Shown here: positions 1 to 9,306 of the stretch, one piece after another
How the letters are laid out: every line of letters begins with the position of its first letter
Position numbering within the stretch: the first letter of the stretch is position 1
Assembly: GCF_004138125.1 (NCBI RefSeq)
Contig: NZ_RXHS01000004.1
Location: 186,001 to 250,000 of the forward strand
DNA: 64,000 nt
Reading direction: 5' to 3'
Origin: Seramator thermalis
Lineage (GTDB): Bacteria > Bacteroidota > Bacteroidia > Bacteroidales > Dysgonomonadaceae
Translations under genes and position numbers: made by a program
Notes under the pieces: model-generated
Told to the model about the DNA's origin: nothing
Seen by the model: the letters and a program-made list of their open reading frames with translations, nothing else
Database searches by the model: none

Positions 1-1
1 G

Positions 2-1096
2 GTATTCTATCGCGAATTGTCTCCCTATGGCCAATGGATTCGGACCGTCGAATTTGGTATGGTATGGATACCCCGAGTGGGAAGAGATTTTCATCCCTAC
101 GCCACAAATGGCTACTGGACAATGACAAACTATGGCAACACATGGGTTTCTAATTACAGTTGGGGATGGGGTCCATTTCATTATGGCCGTTGGTATTACG
201 ATAATTCTTACGGTTGGGCATGGATTCCGGGCTATGAATGGGCACCTGCCTGGGTAGTATGGAGAAGCGGAAGCGGATATTACGGCTGGGCACCAATGGG
301 TCCGAGAGTAAATGTAAGCATTCATGTGGACATCCCCTCCATTTTTTGGATTTTCTTACCCAATCGATACATGTATCATCCAAGTATGCACCGATACTAC
401 AAGCACTACTCACCAACAATCTTTCATAACACGACATACATTCACAACACCTATATCTACAATAACAGCAGATATTTTTACGGTCCGAGAGACGAAGATC
501 ACTATAAAGCTACCGGCAAACGAGTAAGCGTACGCACCTTGCAGCCATCCACAAAACCCGGACGAAGCTCGGTCAACAGCCGTTCGGTAAGCATCTATCG
601 TCCCGAAGCCACCTCTCGATCGACTAATTCTTCGAGAAATAGTTCAAACTCCAGTATAAATCGTTCGGAGACAAACCGAAACGGGAACAATGTTTCGACC
701 ACAAGAAGTGTATCTGCCGACTCTCCACAAAATGGCAGGAATGCAAACAATTCGATCAATACCAATTCCGGTCGCGTTTCGACAAACGCTACTGTCAGAA
801 GCACGAATACATCTCAGGACAACAAAAGTCAGGCCAAAGATATGGGAATTCAAAATCGAAGAAGCGACATAAACAATGCGAATCGGATGACAATCCCAAG
901 AAGTACAGAAAAAAACTCAAGCTCAATGAATCGTTCATCCTCCGGATCGAAAAGCATACAAAGCTCCACCGCAAACTCAAGATCCACCCAATCGACTGCA
1001 CAACAATCACAAAATCAGAATAAAAGAGAAAAATCAGCCGGAAACTCCACGCAACGGTCGTCTCGGCAATCGAATTCGAATCGTAGCAGCAGATAA
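2..1096 (+). CDS. DUF6600-type aromatic-repeat protein, 5' truncated
   Basis: The frame is open to the window edge (it reads VFYRELSPYGQW before the first possible start), so the beginning of the gene lies outside. The first ~100 visible residues carry the DUF6600 pattern: repeated Tyr/Trp-rich units such as SPYGQWI, NGYWTMT, WGWGPFHYGRWYY, YGWAWIPGYEWAPAWVVW and YYGWAPMGP. From about residue 190 to the end the protein becomes a low-complexity Ser/Asn/Arg/Thr-rich tail of roughly 175 residues with no recognisable domain. Family members are usually exported proteins of unknown function; a signal peptide would be in the missing part. Function unknown. A strong hairpin terminator follows the stop codon. 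Confidence 0.75.
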   Translation, partial: VFYRELSPYGQWIRTVEFGMVWIPRVGRDFHPYATNGYWTMTNYGNTWVSNYSWGWGPFHYGRWYYDNSYGWAWIPGYEWAPAWVVWRSGSGYYGWAPMGPRVNVSIHVDIPSIFWIFLPNRYMYHPSMHRYYKHYSPTIFHNTTYIHNTYIYNNSRYFYGPRDEDHYKATGKRVSVRTLQPSTKPGRSSVNSRSVSIYRPEATSRSTNSSRNSSNSSINRSETNRNGNNVSTTRSVSADSPQNGRNANNSINTNSGRVSTNATVRSTNTSQDNKSQAKDMGIQNRRSDINNANRMTIPRSTEKNSSSMNRSSSGSKSIQSSTANSRSTQSTAQQSQNQNKREKSAGNSTQRSSRQSNSNRSSR

Positions 1097-1151
1097 AAAT
1101 AGACGAACACATTGCTCATAACGTCCGATCGAGAGGTGTGTTACACATTGC

Positions 1152-1182
1152 GAAAGGCCGCCTAAATATGAGGCGGCCTTTC
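1152..1182. terminator. Bidirectional rho-independent terminator
   Basis: A perfect 12-bp inverted repeat (GAAAGGCCGCCT / AGGCGGCCTTTC) with the 7-base loop AAATATG lies between the convergent DUF6600 and rny genes. The arms end in T-rich sequence on the plus strand (TTTCAACTTTT), and it should serve both genes. Confidence 0.85.
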
Positions 1183-1223
1183 AACTTTTAAGAACAATAC
1201 GTAGAAATTATTCGTTTGAGTTA

Positions 1224-2753
1224 TCACTTTGCAAAGCTCACAGCACGCGTTTCGCGAATAACCGTGATTTTGACCTGACCAGGATAAGTCATTTCGGTTT
1301 GGATTTTGCGTGCAATTTCTGCAGAAAGTTTTTCGGTTTCGGCATCATCAATCTTATCGGCACCAACGATAACACGCAATTCACGACCTGCCTGAATGGC
1401 ATAAGTTTTTATCACACCGGGATACGACAAGGCCAAATTTTCAAGATCGTTCAATCGTTTGATATATGCTTCTACAATTTCGCGGCGAGCGCCCGGACGT
1501 GCGCCGGAGATTGCGTCGCAAACCTGAACGATGGGAGAAATGAGCGATGTCATTTCCACTTCGTCGTGATGAGCACCGATAGCATTGCAAATATCGGGTT
1601 TTTCCTTGTATTTTTCAGCCAGTTTCATGCCAAGCACTGCGTGTGGAAGCTCGGGCTCATCGTCGGGCACTTTGCCAATATCGTGCAGCAATCCGGCTCG
1701 CCTCGCTTTTTTGGGATTCAAGCCCAACTCCGAAGCCATGATAGCGCAAAGATTGGCTACTTCTCGAGAATGCTGAAGCAGATTTTGCCCATAAGACGAA
1801 CGATATTTCATTTTTCCTATCATGCGCACCAGTTCGGGATGCATGCCGTGAACACCGAGATCGATGACGGTACGTTTACCGGTTTCAACGATTTCTTCCT
1901 CAATCTGTTTACGCACCTTCGATACCACTTCTTCGATGCGTGCGGGATGAATGCGGCCGTCAGCCACAAGTTGATGTAGCGAAAGCCGTGCTATTTCGCG
2001 TCGTACGGGATCGAAACCGGAAATTACAATGGCTTCGGGTGTATCATCCACAACGATTTCTACGCCCGTAGCCGCCTCGAGAGCACGAATGTTGCGCCCT
2101 TCCCGACCAATAATACGACCTTTGACCTCATCGGATTCGATATGAAACACGGTGATGGCATTTTCGATGGCCGTTTCGGTTGCAACACGTTGAATAGATT
2201 GCACCACAATACGTTTTGCCTCTTTGTTCGCCGTCATTTTGGCTTCGTCCATAATTTCGTTGATATACGATTGAGCCTCAGTCTTAGCTTCATCTTTCAA
2301 CGATTCAACCAGTCTTTCTTTGGCTTCGGCTGCTGAAAGGCCCGAAATGGTCTCGAGCTTTTCAAGCGACTGACGATACAGTTTTTCGATTTCCTGTTTC
2401 TTCTTTTCCAAAAGTTCGTGCTGATTGTCAAGGTTCACTTTAAGCTCGTCCAACTCGGTGTTTTTCTTGTTGAGCTCCTCATGACGCTGATTGAGCTGCA
2501 TTTCACGCTGCTTGAGTCGGTTTTCCACATTTTGAATCTTGGCAAGTCTTGCGTTGGCTTGCTTCTCAACCTCGGCCTTCATCTGAAGTGTTTCTTCCTT
2601 GGCCTCCAAAAGCTTATTTTTCTTGATAACTTCTGCGTCCTTCTCCGCGTCGCTCAAAATTTTTTTGGCGCGCGAGTTAGCCATTTGGCCTGTCAGATAC
2701 CACGCCACAAGCGCGCCAATGATCAGTCCGGCTATACCTAATCCTATTTCCAT
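1224..2753 (-). CDS. rny: Ribonuclease Y
   Basis: Membrane-anchored endoribonuclease that initiates mRNA decay. The chosen ATG gives 509 residues; an upstream in-frame ATG at 2801 would add 16 residues before the membrane anchor and is less likely. Visible in order: N-terminal transmembrane helix (residues ~3-20, [16 protein letters not shown]), long Lys/Glu/Gln-rich coiled coil (~25-170), KH domain with the [13 protein letters not shown] loop (~212-224), then an HD domain with the metal-binding pair in [12 protein letters not shown] (His-Asp ~357-358). Length and order match the family. It lies downstream of zapA on the same strand but a hairpin terminator separates them. The convergent gene end is closed by a strong terminator. 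Confidence 0.97.
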   Translation of the reverse strand: MEIGLGIAGLIIGALVAWYLTGQMANSRAKKILSDAEKDAEVIKKNKLLEAKEETLQMKAEVEKQANARLAKIQNVENRLKQREMQLNQRHEELNKKNTELDELKVNLDNQHELLEKKKQEIEKLYRQSLEKLETISGLSAAEAKERLVESLKDEAKTEAQSYINEIMDEAKMTANKEAKRIVVQSIQRVATETAIENAITVFHIESDEVKGRIIGREGRNIRALEAATGVEIVVDDTPEAIVISGFDPVRREIARLSLHQLVADGRIHPARIEEVVSKVRKQIEEEIVETGKRTVIDLGVHGMHPELVRMIGKMKYRSSYGQNLLQHSREVANLCAIMASELGLNPKKARRAGLLHDIGKVPDDEPELPHAVLGMKLAEKYKEKPDICNAIGAHHDEVEMTSLISPIVQVCDAISGARPGARREIVEAYIKRLNDLENLALSYPGVIKTYAIQAGRELRVIVGADKIDDAETEKLSAEIARKIQTEMTYPGQVKITVIRETRAVSFAK

Positions 2754-2877
2754 AAAAAACTTGTTTAAATATAATTGATTAACATCTTTTGCATCGGGCA
2801 ATACTTATCCTGCCTCACAGCAAAAAGAATTTCTTCCTATACGATTCTTTTCGAACGATTTATTTTATTTGCGATAT

Positions 2878-2925
2878 AAAAAAACACTTTTTCCGCATTG
2901 AACGCTTTCAATGTCAAAAAAAGTG
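2878..2925 (-). terminator. Terminator after zapA
   Basis: On the minus strand an imperfect inverted repeat (CACTTTTT...AAAAAGTG outer arms, CATTGAA...TTCAATG inner arms, small loop) is followed by seven T residues. It lies between the zapA stop codon and the rny start, so zapA and rny are probably largely separate transcripts. Confidence 0.65.
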
Positions 2926-2967
2926 CGTTTTCGACTGCCGAACACAAGAAAAAAAATAAATGAATAT

Positions 2968-3270
2968 CTATTTTTTCAAATACTTATCCAATTCTTCGAT
3001 GAGTCCGACAATTTTTTTTTCCATGGGAGCTGTATCACTCTTACCCTCGAGCGTAAAATTCTCTACCAATGCCTGAATTGTGGTCATAGCCATAAAATCT
3101 TGCGCATTAAGATCCGAATTTTCGCCACCGAAGGCCACACGATATTGATTGATTTTGTTATTTATTTTTTTTTCGGCACTACGAAAAGCCTCCTCCTGCG
3201 ATCGATCGATTTTGAGAGGATATTTTCGGCCATCAATCTTTAGCGTTACTAACAATTTGTCGTCGCCCAT
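2968..3270 (-). CDS. zapA: Cell division protein ZapA
   Basis: A 100-residue protein matching ZapA in length and layout: an N-terminal beta hairpin with LKIDGRKYPLKI, the helix containing EEAFRSAEKKINNKINQY, and a C-terminal coiled-coil tail. ZapA binds FtsZ and bundles protofilaments at the division ring in the cytoplasm. It follows a small coiled-coil gene by 21 bp on the same strand, an arrangement conserved in Bacteroidota, and precedes rny, another recurrent neighbour in this phylum. The ATG start places the conserved beta strand at residues 7-20, as usual for the family. Confidence 0.9.
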   Translation of the reverse strand: MGDDKLLVTLKIDGRKYPLKIDRSQEEAFRSAEKKINNKINQYRVAFGGENSDLNAQDFMAMTTIQALVENFTLEGKSDTAPMEKKIVGLIEELDKYLKK

Positions 3271-3291
3271 GACATAAATTCTATTGGTTGT

Positions 3292-3582
3292 CTATTTCAA
3301 TAAATTTATGCATTTATCTACTTCTCGCACTAATTTCGACAATTTTGCCCTGGCATCGTCCACATTTACCGAAGCGGCGGTAATGGTTCGGGCCAATTTC
3401 AAATTATCGTATTTTATTTTCAATTGTTTCAGCTCGATATTCAGGGAATCTATTTCCTGCTGTTTCGACTGAATTTCGGCCTTCAAACGAACGTTTTCAT
3501 CTTTGAGAGAGTCACATAACAACATCAACTGTTTTATGCGTACTTCCAAATCAATCAGCAACTTATCCTGATATTCGGCCAT
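3292..3582 (-). CDS. Small coiled-coil protein upstream of zapA (ZapB-like)
   Basis: A 96-residue acidic protein from the ATG at 3582 (MAEYQDKLL); an upstream frame-compatible ATG at 3600 adds six residues. Nearly the whole chain is heptad-patterned (IKQLMLLCDSLKDENVRLKA, then QEIDSLNIELKQLKIKYDNL), so it should form a parallel or antiparallel coiled coil. There is no catalytic motif. Position directly before zapA and the coiled-coil character suggest a division-ring partner comparable to ZapB, but sequence alone cannot prove homology. A TATATTTG -7 element sits about 20 bp upstream of the start on the minus strand (3602-3609). Confidence 0.65.
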   Translation of the reverse strand: MAEYQDKLLIDLEVRIKQLMLLCDSLKDENVRLKAEIQSKQQEIDSLNIELKQLKIKYDNLKLARTITAASVNVDDARAKLSKLVREVDKCINLLK

Positions 3583-3734
3583 GAGAAAACAAAATTTCAC
3601 ACAAATATAAGTATTAAAAAGAAACAGGCCTCACATTTTGACGTTATTTTTCGTTTATTCATCATTTTAGATGCCAATACGTATAAATTGGTTGAGATTT
3701 CGTATTTTTGAAAGCAGATTATAGCATCCATCGC

Positions 3735-4442
3735 ATGGAACAAAAAAACGAAATCATCATCGAAATTGCCGACGAATTTTCTAAGTTGTGTCCCAATTAT
3801 CGTTGTATTGCAATTGCATGCGGAGTAACGAACACACTCCATGACGATAAGTTGTGGAGAGAAATAGAGGACGTCTCTGCTCGTTTAAGATCGACTTTAG
3901 CTCTCGAAGCAATCAACAAACAACCCAACATACACGCCACTCGTATGGTTTACAAGGCTCTGGGCAAAGATCCCAACCGATATCGACCTTCAGCCGAAGC
4001 TTTGATGCGAAGGGTTGTGAAAGGCGAAGAACTTTACCGGATCAATACGCTAGTAGATTTGATCAACCTGATTTCGCTGAAAAGCGGTTTTTCAATCGGC
4101 GGATTCGATAGGAACAAAATTGTGGGAGACAAGCTTACATTGGGCATCGGTCGAGCCGGCGAGAAATTTGAAGGGATTGGGCGCGGACTGCTCAACATCG
4201 AGGGACTGCCCGTGTTTCGCGACGAAGCGGGAGCAATCGGTACGCCGACAAGCGACGAAGAACGCACGAAAATAGATACCGGCACAAAAAAACTGCTGCT
4301 GATTATTCACGATTTCGGAAACAGTTCCGACCTGCTTCCAACAGCCGAACTTGCCGAAAAAAAATTGAGAGAATATGCCGGAGCAAGTGATTTGAAGCGA
4401 CTTTTTAACACACATTTTTCAGGATTCAAGGCTACGAAATAA
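3735..4442 (+). CDS. B3/B4 tRNA-binding domain protein
   Basis: A 235-residue protein beginning at the ATG at 3735; the earlier frame-compatible start at 3708 is a TTG. It resembles the B3/B4 domain of the phenylalanyl-tRNA synthetase beta chain as a stand-alone protein (COG3382): the motifs NPRY-like KDPNRYRPSAEALMRRVV, LVDLINLISLKSGFSIGGFD and GLPVFRDEAGAIGTPTSDEE are visible. Stand-alone B3/B4 proteins are assumed to bind or edit aminoacyl-tRNAs, but the exact substrate is unknown. It is the only plus-strand gene between two minus-strand blocks and appears monocistronic. A TATTTTTG -7-like element ends at 3710. Confidence 0.82.
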   Translation: MEQKNEIIIEIADEFSKLCPNYRCIAIACGVTNTLHDDKLWREIEDVSARLRSTLALEAINKQPNIHATRMVYKALGKDPNRYRPSAEALMRRVVKGEELYRINTLVDLINLISLKSGFSIGGFDRNKIVGDKLTLGIGRAGEKFEGIGRGLLNIEGLPVFRDEAGAIGTPTSDEERTKIDTGTKKLLLIIHDFGNSSDLLPTAELAEKKLREYAGASDLKRLFNTHFSGFKATK

Positions 4443-4559
4443 AGATATAGCTTCGAAATATAAAAAAGAAGTGTAATGATAGCATGTGGTGGCCATCATG
4501 ACGTCAACTGAAAATAGACTCGGACAGTCGTTCATGTTTTTGTAATCCAAAATGGCCTA

Positions 4560-5696
4560 TCAGGCTGATCGCAAAACAATGCGGAAGGTTGTACCCTTAC
4601 CGATTTCGGAAGCTTTTACGAATATTTTTCCGCGATGATATTGCTCTACTATGCGCTTGGCAAGCGAAAGGCCAAGTCCCCATCCACGTTGTTTGGTGGT
4701 AAATCCGGGCGAAAAAACGGTTTTTTGCTTCGATCGCGGAATGCCTTTTCCCGTATCCAAGATGTCGAGAAAAATGAACTTCCCTTTTTGTTCAAGAGTA
4801 AACGTAATGCGACCTTGTCCTTCCATGGCATCCACTGCGTTTTTGACAATATTCTCAATCACCCAGGCGAAGAGTGATGCATTGAGCGGCGACAAAACGG
4901 GACTTTCCGGAAAATCGTATTCGATTGAAACTTTCTGCGAAATCCGATTTTGCAAATAACTCACGGAATCCGTTACCACACGCTGAACCGATGTGGGATG
5001 CAAATCGGGATTCGACCCGATTTTCGAAAATCGTTCTGCAATCCTATTAAGTCGCTCTACATCTTTTTCAATCTCGCCGGCGAGCGATTCGTCTATTCCC
5101 GATTTCAGCTTCAAATATTCCGTCCATGCCAACAGTGAGGAAATGGGCGTGCCCAACTGATGAGCCGTTTCCTTCGACAAACCCATCCATACTTTGTTTT
5201 GCTCGGCACGTTGTGAACTGTAGAGCCCGAAAAAAGCCAGTGCAATGAATATGGCAATCACCAACAGCTGAATGTAGGGAAAGATATGCAATCGTTTCAA
5301 CAAAGTCGAATCGTCGTAATACAACGATTGATTCAATTCATCCATCCTGACGGGATCGTGTTTTTTGGCAAATTCATCTTTTTTTTTCTGCAAAAAATGC
5401 TGGTAGTCATCCTTCGGAACGGCAATATTATTCGATGAAAGTTTTCCGGTGCTTTCGTCGAACAAAATAACAGGGATCGTCGTATTGGTTTGCAGCACTT
5501 TCAGGACGAGCGCCATATCAGAGCTTTCCTCACTTTTGGCGAGCAACTCGGCAGCCGTAGCCCAAATTTCCATTTTGTTGCGCTCCTCGCGGGCCAAATC
5601 CTTCACCAGGTGATTCGAAATCACCAGCGAGGCAAGAACTATCAGGACAGAGACAGCAGTAAAAAAGACGGGGAAAAAACGTTGCGACTGAAACAT
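4560..5696 (-). CDS. Orphan membrane sensor histidine kinase
   Basis: A 378-residue kinase with two transmembrane helices (~7-28 and ~139-160) bracketing a small extracytoplasmic domain of ~105 residues. The phosphoacceptor region is atypical: His179 lies in KETAHQLGTPISSLLAW instead of the usual HELRTPL. The ATPase part is intact: N-box ENIVKNAVD (~281-289), G1 DTGKGIP (~314-320), the F region and G2 GWGLGLSLA (~338-346). No response regulator gene is adjacent; the upstream gene, 58 bp away, is the rRNA methyltransferase, so the two may be co-transcribed. The signal and the partner are unknown. Confidence 0.85.
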   Translation of the reverse strand: MFQSQRFFPVFFTAVSVLIVLASLVISNHLVKDLAREERNKMEIWATAAELLAKSEESSDMALVLKVLQTNTTIPVILFDESTGKLSSNNIAVPKDDYQHFLQKKKDEFAKKHDPVRMDELNQSLYYDDSTLLKRLHIFPYIQLLVIAIFIALAFFGLYSSQRAEQNKVWMGLSKETAHQLGTPISSLLAWTEYLKLKSGIDESLAGEIEKDVERLNRIAERFSKIGSNPDLHPTSVQRVVTDSVSYLQNRISQKVSIEYDFPESPVLSPLNASLFAWVIENIVKNAVDAMEGQGRITFTLEQKGKFIFLDILDTGKGIPRSKQKTVFSPGFTTKQRGWGLGLSLAKRIVEQYHRGKIFVKASEIGKGTTFRIVLRSA

Positions 5697-5754
5697 AGCG
5701 ACAAAAAAGAATGAATATCAAACCTTCATCACATTAAACGGAAAGAAAGCCGTT

Positions 5755-7161
5755 TTATTTCGAAGGCCTCAAAAAATCGGGTAACGCACCGGGTAAATAT
5801 CCGCTCCTGATTCTCCATTCATTCGGATAAAGGTTATTGGCACGATTCCCTATATTTTTTACAAACCCGATCGGTTCGTTTTTGCAGGTAAGAAGCACAA
5901 TCCCCAAGGGAACGTCTGCAAGATGTATGGCTTCACCCCGAAGGTAAGCAACAGCATCCGACAACGACACTTCGCATCGCGTAAAAGAAGTTTCGTCAAG
6001 AAACACACTCAACGCCAAAGCGGGCGAAGGAACGAAATCTTTTCCCTTTTGCTGCCCCATCTCGATTCCGGCGACGGCCACTTTGAATGACTCTATCAAA
6101 TACGGCATTTCATCCACATGACCGGTTGGCAACGCTACAACGGACTGATTCATCTGAAAGAAATCGAACCTCTCGGACGATTTCAACATCGGTCTCTCCA
6201 ATGAGTCGTCTTTTAAAGGAATAAAAGATTTCTTTTTCGCCGGTCGGTGATCGCGACGCGATTCAGAGGATTCGTTGACCGATTTTCGCAACACCGCAGC
6301 AAAAAAACCTTCGCCCGAAGTTTTGTGCGGGAAAAATCGATAGCCAATCACCCTTTCGTCGAACGACGGCGAAATGTTCCATTCAGGTTTGATTGGAATT
6401 TCAACAAAATCAGCTCCCAATTCAGAAGCAAACCAAAGAGCGTTATCTTCATCTTCGTTCAAATTATAGGTGCAAGTACTGTAAACAAGAATGCCGCCGG
6501 GCTTGAGCGACGGCCATGCATCGCGAACGATCTCCTTTTGTCGGGCGGCACACATCTTCACATTGGCCGGCGACCACTCGAGAATGGCCGTTTCGTCCTT
6601 GCGAAACATGCCTTCGCCCGAACATGGCGCATCTACCAATATCAAATCGAAAAATGAACGTAATCTGCCAATATCTGCAGGGGCATTGTTCGTAACCACT
6701 ACATCGGGAATGCCGGACTTGATGATCGTTTCGGCCAATATGTTCGACCGTTGACGGACGATTTCGTTGCTAACCAGCAAACTCCCGTCGGGAAGCGAGG
6801 AAAGCAACGCCAACGACTTGCCACCCGGTGCAGCACACAAATCAAGGCAAATAACCGGTTTGTCAATCACTGTCCTCACCATGTGTTCGATGAACATCGA
6901 AGCAGCCTCCTGCACATAATAATAACCGGCATGAAACAGCGGATCAAACGTGAATGCGGGACGGTTATGAAGTATATATCCCCATTGCGACCACGCAACC
7001 GGATCAACGGGTTCGGAAAATTCCATCGGGTTTCGCGCCGCTTTAGCAGGATTGAGGCGTATGCTCGTCGGAGCGTCCTTTCGCAGCGATGCGAGAAACG
7101 GTTCTGTTTCATTTTTCAGCAAGGACGATATGCCGACGACAAATTCCGGAGGCAACTGCAT
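5755..7161 (-). CDS. rRNA (cytosine-C5) methyltransferase, RsmF/NOL1-NOP2-sun family
   Basis: From the ATG at 7161 (MQLPPEFV) the protein has 468 residues; the longer frame to 7272 has an unlikely hydrophobic-poor extension. Visible: SAM-binding motif LCAAPGGKS, motif DAPCSGEGMFRKD with the catalytic-release Cys of the family, and STCTYNLNEDEDN with the nucleophilic Cys. A C-terminal ~170-residue part corresponds to the RsmF-type RNA-binding extension (GEAIHLADVPLGIVLL, FVKNIGNRANNLYPNEWRIR). Members methylate m5C in 16S rRNA (RsmF, C1407 in E. coli) or in tRNA; which base this enzyme uses is not shown. It precedes the histidine kinase on the same strand. Confidence 0.9.
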   Translation of the reverse strand: MQLPPEFVVGISSLLKNETEPFLASLRKDAPTSIRLNPAKAARNPMEFSEPVDPVAWSQWGYILHNRPAFTFDPLFHAGYYYVQEAASMFIEHMVRTVIDKPVICLDLCAAPGGKSLALLSSLPDGSLLVSNEIVRQRSNILAETIIKSGIPDVVVTNNAPADIGRLRSFFDLILVDAPCSGEGMFRKDETAILEWSPANVKMCAARQKEIVRDAWPSLKPGGILVYSTCTYNLNEDEDNALWFASELGADFVEIPIKPEWNISPSFDERVIGYRFFPHKTSGEGFFAAVLRKSVNESSESRRDHRPAKKKSFIPLKDDSLERPMLKSSERFDFFQMNQSVVALPTGHVDEMPYLIESFKVAVAGIEMGQQKGKDFVPSPALALSVFLDETSFTRCEVSLSDAVAYLRGEAIHLADVPLGIVLLTCKNEPIGFVKNIGNRANNLYPNEWRIRSGYLPGALPDFLRPSK

Positions 7162-7356
7162 AATCGGATATTTTGTTGCAAATATACGAAAAGCAGCGAA
7201 ATTATGGGGAAATGAAATGCTTATGAACTGGATCTCGGTCTTCGGTTTATGTAATGGTGGATTTAAAATCACAAACGGGTTGATCTAGCGCCTAAATCGA
7301 TATTGAAAAATAAAATATGAACTTGTGAACGACTTCATCCTGTTGTAAAACTTGTA

Positions 7357-8328
7357 TTATAAAGTATTGTTGATTCCTTTGTCTTCTATATATTTGGTTA
7401 ATTCCTCCATATTTAATACTTTGTCATACTGGCTTTTGACTTTCCCCAATTTACAGTCTTCAGTGATTAATTTAAGAAAATCATTAAAGTGCGAATTTTC
7501 GTTAGCTAATCGGTTTACTGTGTCCCAATCAATTTCTTGATTTATTCTCGATGGGAACAATATTTCACTTTCATAGATATTTTCAGGGTTTAGTTTTATT
7601 ATTCCAATACCAAAAGCATTGTTAAGACGTCTCACTTCATCTTTAAAAGTCGGATCATCATCAATTCTCAAGGTTACTAAATAACCCTCATTAGCCCAAC
7701 TCGAATTGGAAACAGCTTGAAAATATGATTGACGTAAATTTCCAAAATTCAGAGAAACTTTTAACTCAAACGAAAATAATTTAATTGAAGTAATTGAAAG
7801 ATAATTCTGAACCTCAAGTGTTTCCGATTTATAATCTCGAAATGGAAAATAAACTCCAACTATGTCAGGATGTAACCATTCATTTTGACCTTTAGTTACT
7901 TTTGAGGAATTTTCATGAAAAACTGTCTTTAAATTTGCCTTGAAATGACTGTCACCAAAGGCATAAGCTACCAGCAATGGGTGAAGGTCTCTCTCGTTAA
8001 ATTTTTTGATTCCCGTCTTTTCTTTGTTAGTTAATTCTGTTTCTTTTTGTTTTTGAACCTTTTGTAAGTCAACTTGGGTGGCAAGTACTCTTAAAAAGAA
8101 TTGTGCAGGTCGTTCGCTTGTCTGAACGATCATAGAATTATCACCATTTTTATTTATATCCGTATAGCAGTAAGCAGCTATGGTTGCCCACGGCGTTTTC
8201 CCTGATGTAGAAAAGTCCCCAAGCGTTCCAAGTTCATTTGCCTTGTCCCAAATTTCTTTTGCAGAAAGCGGCGTTCCGACTTTTTCAATCGTTTTTTTAA
8301 TTACGTCCCAGAAAGTTGTTTTTGCCAT
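7357..8328 (-). CDS. HARE-HTH protein with putative nuclease-like C-terminal domain
   Basis: A 323-residue protein. The first ~70 residues (TFWDVIKKTIEKVGTPLSAK, EIWDKANELG, TPWATIAAYCYTDI) are a winged-helix HARE-HTH domain, a module found in chromatin proteins, RNA polymerase delta and bacterial restriction-type proteins. The remaining ~220 residues fit the COG2958-like partner region: LHPLLVAYAF, EWLHPDIVGV, KLFSFELKVSLN and the NSSWANEGYLV strand; the D...ExK arrangement (HPDIVG, then FELKVS) resembles a PD-(D/E)xK nuclease core. That reading is inference. The gene is visibly more AT-rich than its neighbours and sits alone between unrelated housekeeping genes, suggesting acquisition. No methyltransferase accompanies it. 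Confidence 0.72.
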   Translation of the reverse strand: MAKTTFWDVIKKTIEKVGTPLSAKEIWDKANELGTLGDFSTSGKTPWATIAAYCYTDINKNGDNSMIVQTSERPAQFFLRVLATQVDLQKVQKQKETELTNKEKTGIKKFNERDLHPLLVAYAFGDSHFKANLKTVFHENSSKVTKGQNEWLHPDIVGVYFPFRDYKSETLEVQNYLSITSIKLFSFELKVSLNFGNLRQSYFQAVSNSSWANEGYLVTLRIDDDPTFKDEVRRLNNAFGIGIIKLNPENIYESEILFPSRINQEIDWDTVNRLANENSHFNDFLKLITEDCKLGKVKSQYDKVLNMEELTKYIEDKGINNTL

Positions 8329-8557
8329 TTGTTATATATTTTCGAATTGTTTCACAAAGCTCTATAACGTTGATCGTATGCATTGTGCAGAAGTTCACGA
8401 CAATGTTTATCAGATTACTTTATTCTAAAGTCATGGACATTGGAGAATCATAAAAACACTGACACATTGTCTTTTATTAAAAATTGCAACTATTTTATTA
8501 TCTTATAGTTAAATCCGAAAAATCATTACCATCATAACAATCATTACGCACAGACGA

Positions 8558-9262
8558 TCAATCTTTCAGATAGTAATTGATCGTACTTACTACTCTGACG
8601 TTTTTGACATAAGGCGTATTCGCATCGCGATCGGTGACGGTGAACTGTCCCTGATTAGCGCTTTGGATTTTGCCCAACTTACTTTCAGAGTCTTTGGCAA
8701 ATTTTTCGGCAGCAACACGCGCATTTTTTGTAGCTTCTTCAATCATCGAAGGTTTAATATCGTTGAGCTTTGTAAACAGAAATTGTACCTGATACTGATA
8801 ATCCTGTCCGGTTACGGCAATCCCCTGCTTCAGCAATTCTCCCTGTTCACTCATCAATTCTCGGACCAAATCGACGTTGTCGGACATTACGGTTACAACC
8901 GACGTGATATTATAACGGAACGGGGATTGATTCACATTATATCGTTCTGCCTGCATATCCACAACCTGAGGTGCCGAAATGCCGATCTCTTCATCTGCGA
9001 TACCCTTACTCTTCAAAAACGAAACAATAGCCCGATTTTTTGTTTTCAAATTGTCGTAAAGCATCGGCAGGTCATTCCCAACCTCTTTAAACGGCAAAGG
9101 CCAAATAACTTTATCAGCCAAAACTTCCTTTTCAGCAAGTCCTTTTACCGAAACAGTACGATCGCGCTGCGAAAATATTTTAATGCCGCTTCTGACGGCA
9201 AGCCCCAGCGAAAGCAATCCGACAGCAATGATTATCGATCCTAAAATTCCGTTTTTCATCAT
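8558..9262 (-). CDS. SIMPL-domain (DUF541) envelope protein
   Basis: A 234-residue protein from the ATG ATG pair at 9257-9262; the extension upstream to 9319 is not needed. An N-terminal hydrophobic helix (NGILGSIIIAVGLLSLGLAV) works as signal anchor, followed by the SIMPL domain beginning at RTVSVKGLAEKEVLADKVIW and ending with VRVVSTINYYLKD. The family (E. coli YggE is the studied member) lies in the periplasm or outer envelope and has been linked to oxidative stress; the biochemical role is unknown. A canonical promoter lies 45 bp upstream. Confidence 0.87.
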   Translation of the reverse strand: MMKNGILGSIIIAVGLLSLGLAVRSGIKIFSQRDRTVSVKGLAEKEVLADKVIWPLPFKEVGNDLPMLYDNLKTKNRAIVSFLKSKGIADEEIGISAPQVVDMQAERYNVNQSPFRYNITSVVTVMSDNVDLVRELMSEQGELLKQGIAVTGQDYQYQVQFLFTKLNDIKPSMIEEATKNARVAAEKFAKDSESKLGKIQSANQGQFTVTDRDANTPYVKNVRVVSTINYYLKD

Positions 9263-9306
9263 GTTGAATATTTTTGTAAAGTAAGACACATTTTGAAGTT
9301 GAAAAA

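Noticed and set aside
2802-2967. 6S RNA between zapA and rny
   Set aside because: The position recalls the zapA-ssrS arrangement of enteric bacteria, but the 166-bp gap contains a terminator and I cannot trace a long 6S-type rod with a central bulge.
7162-8557. Restriction-modification or defence island around the HARE-HTH gene
   Set aside because: No methyltransferase, integrase, direct repeats or second accessory gene is present; both neighbours are housekeeping genes.
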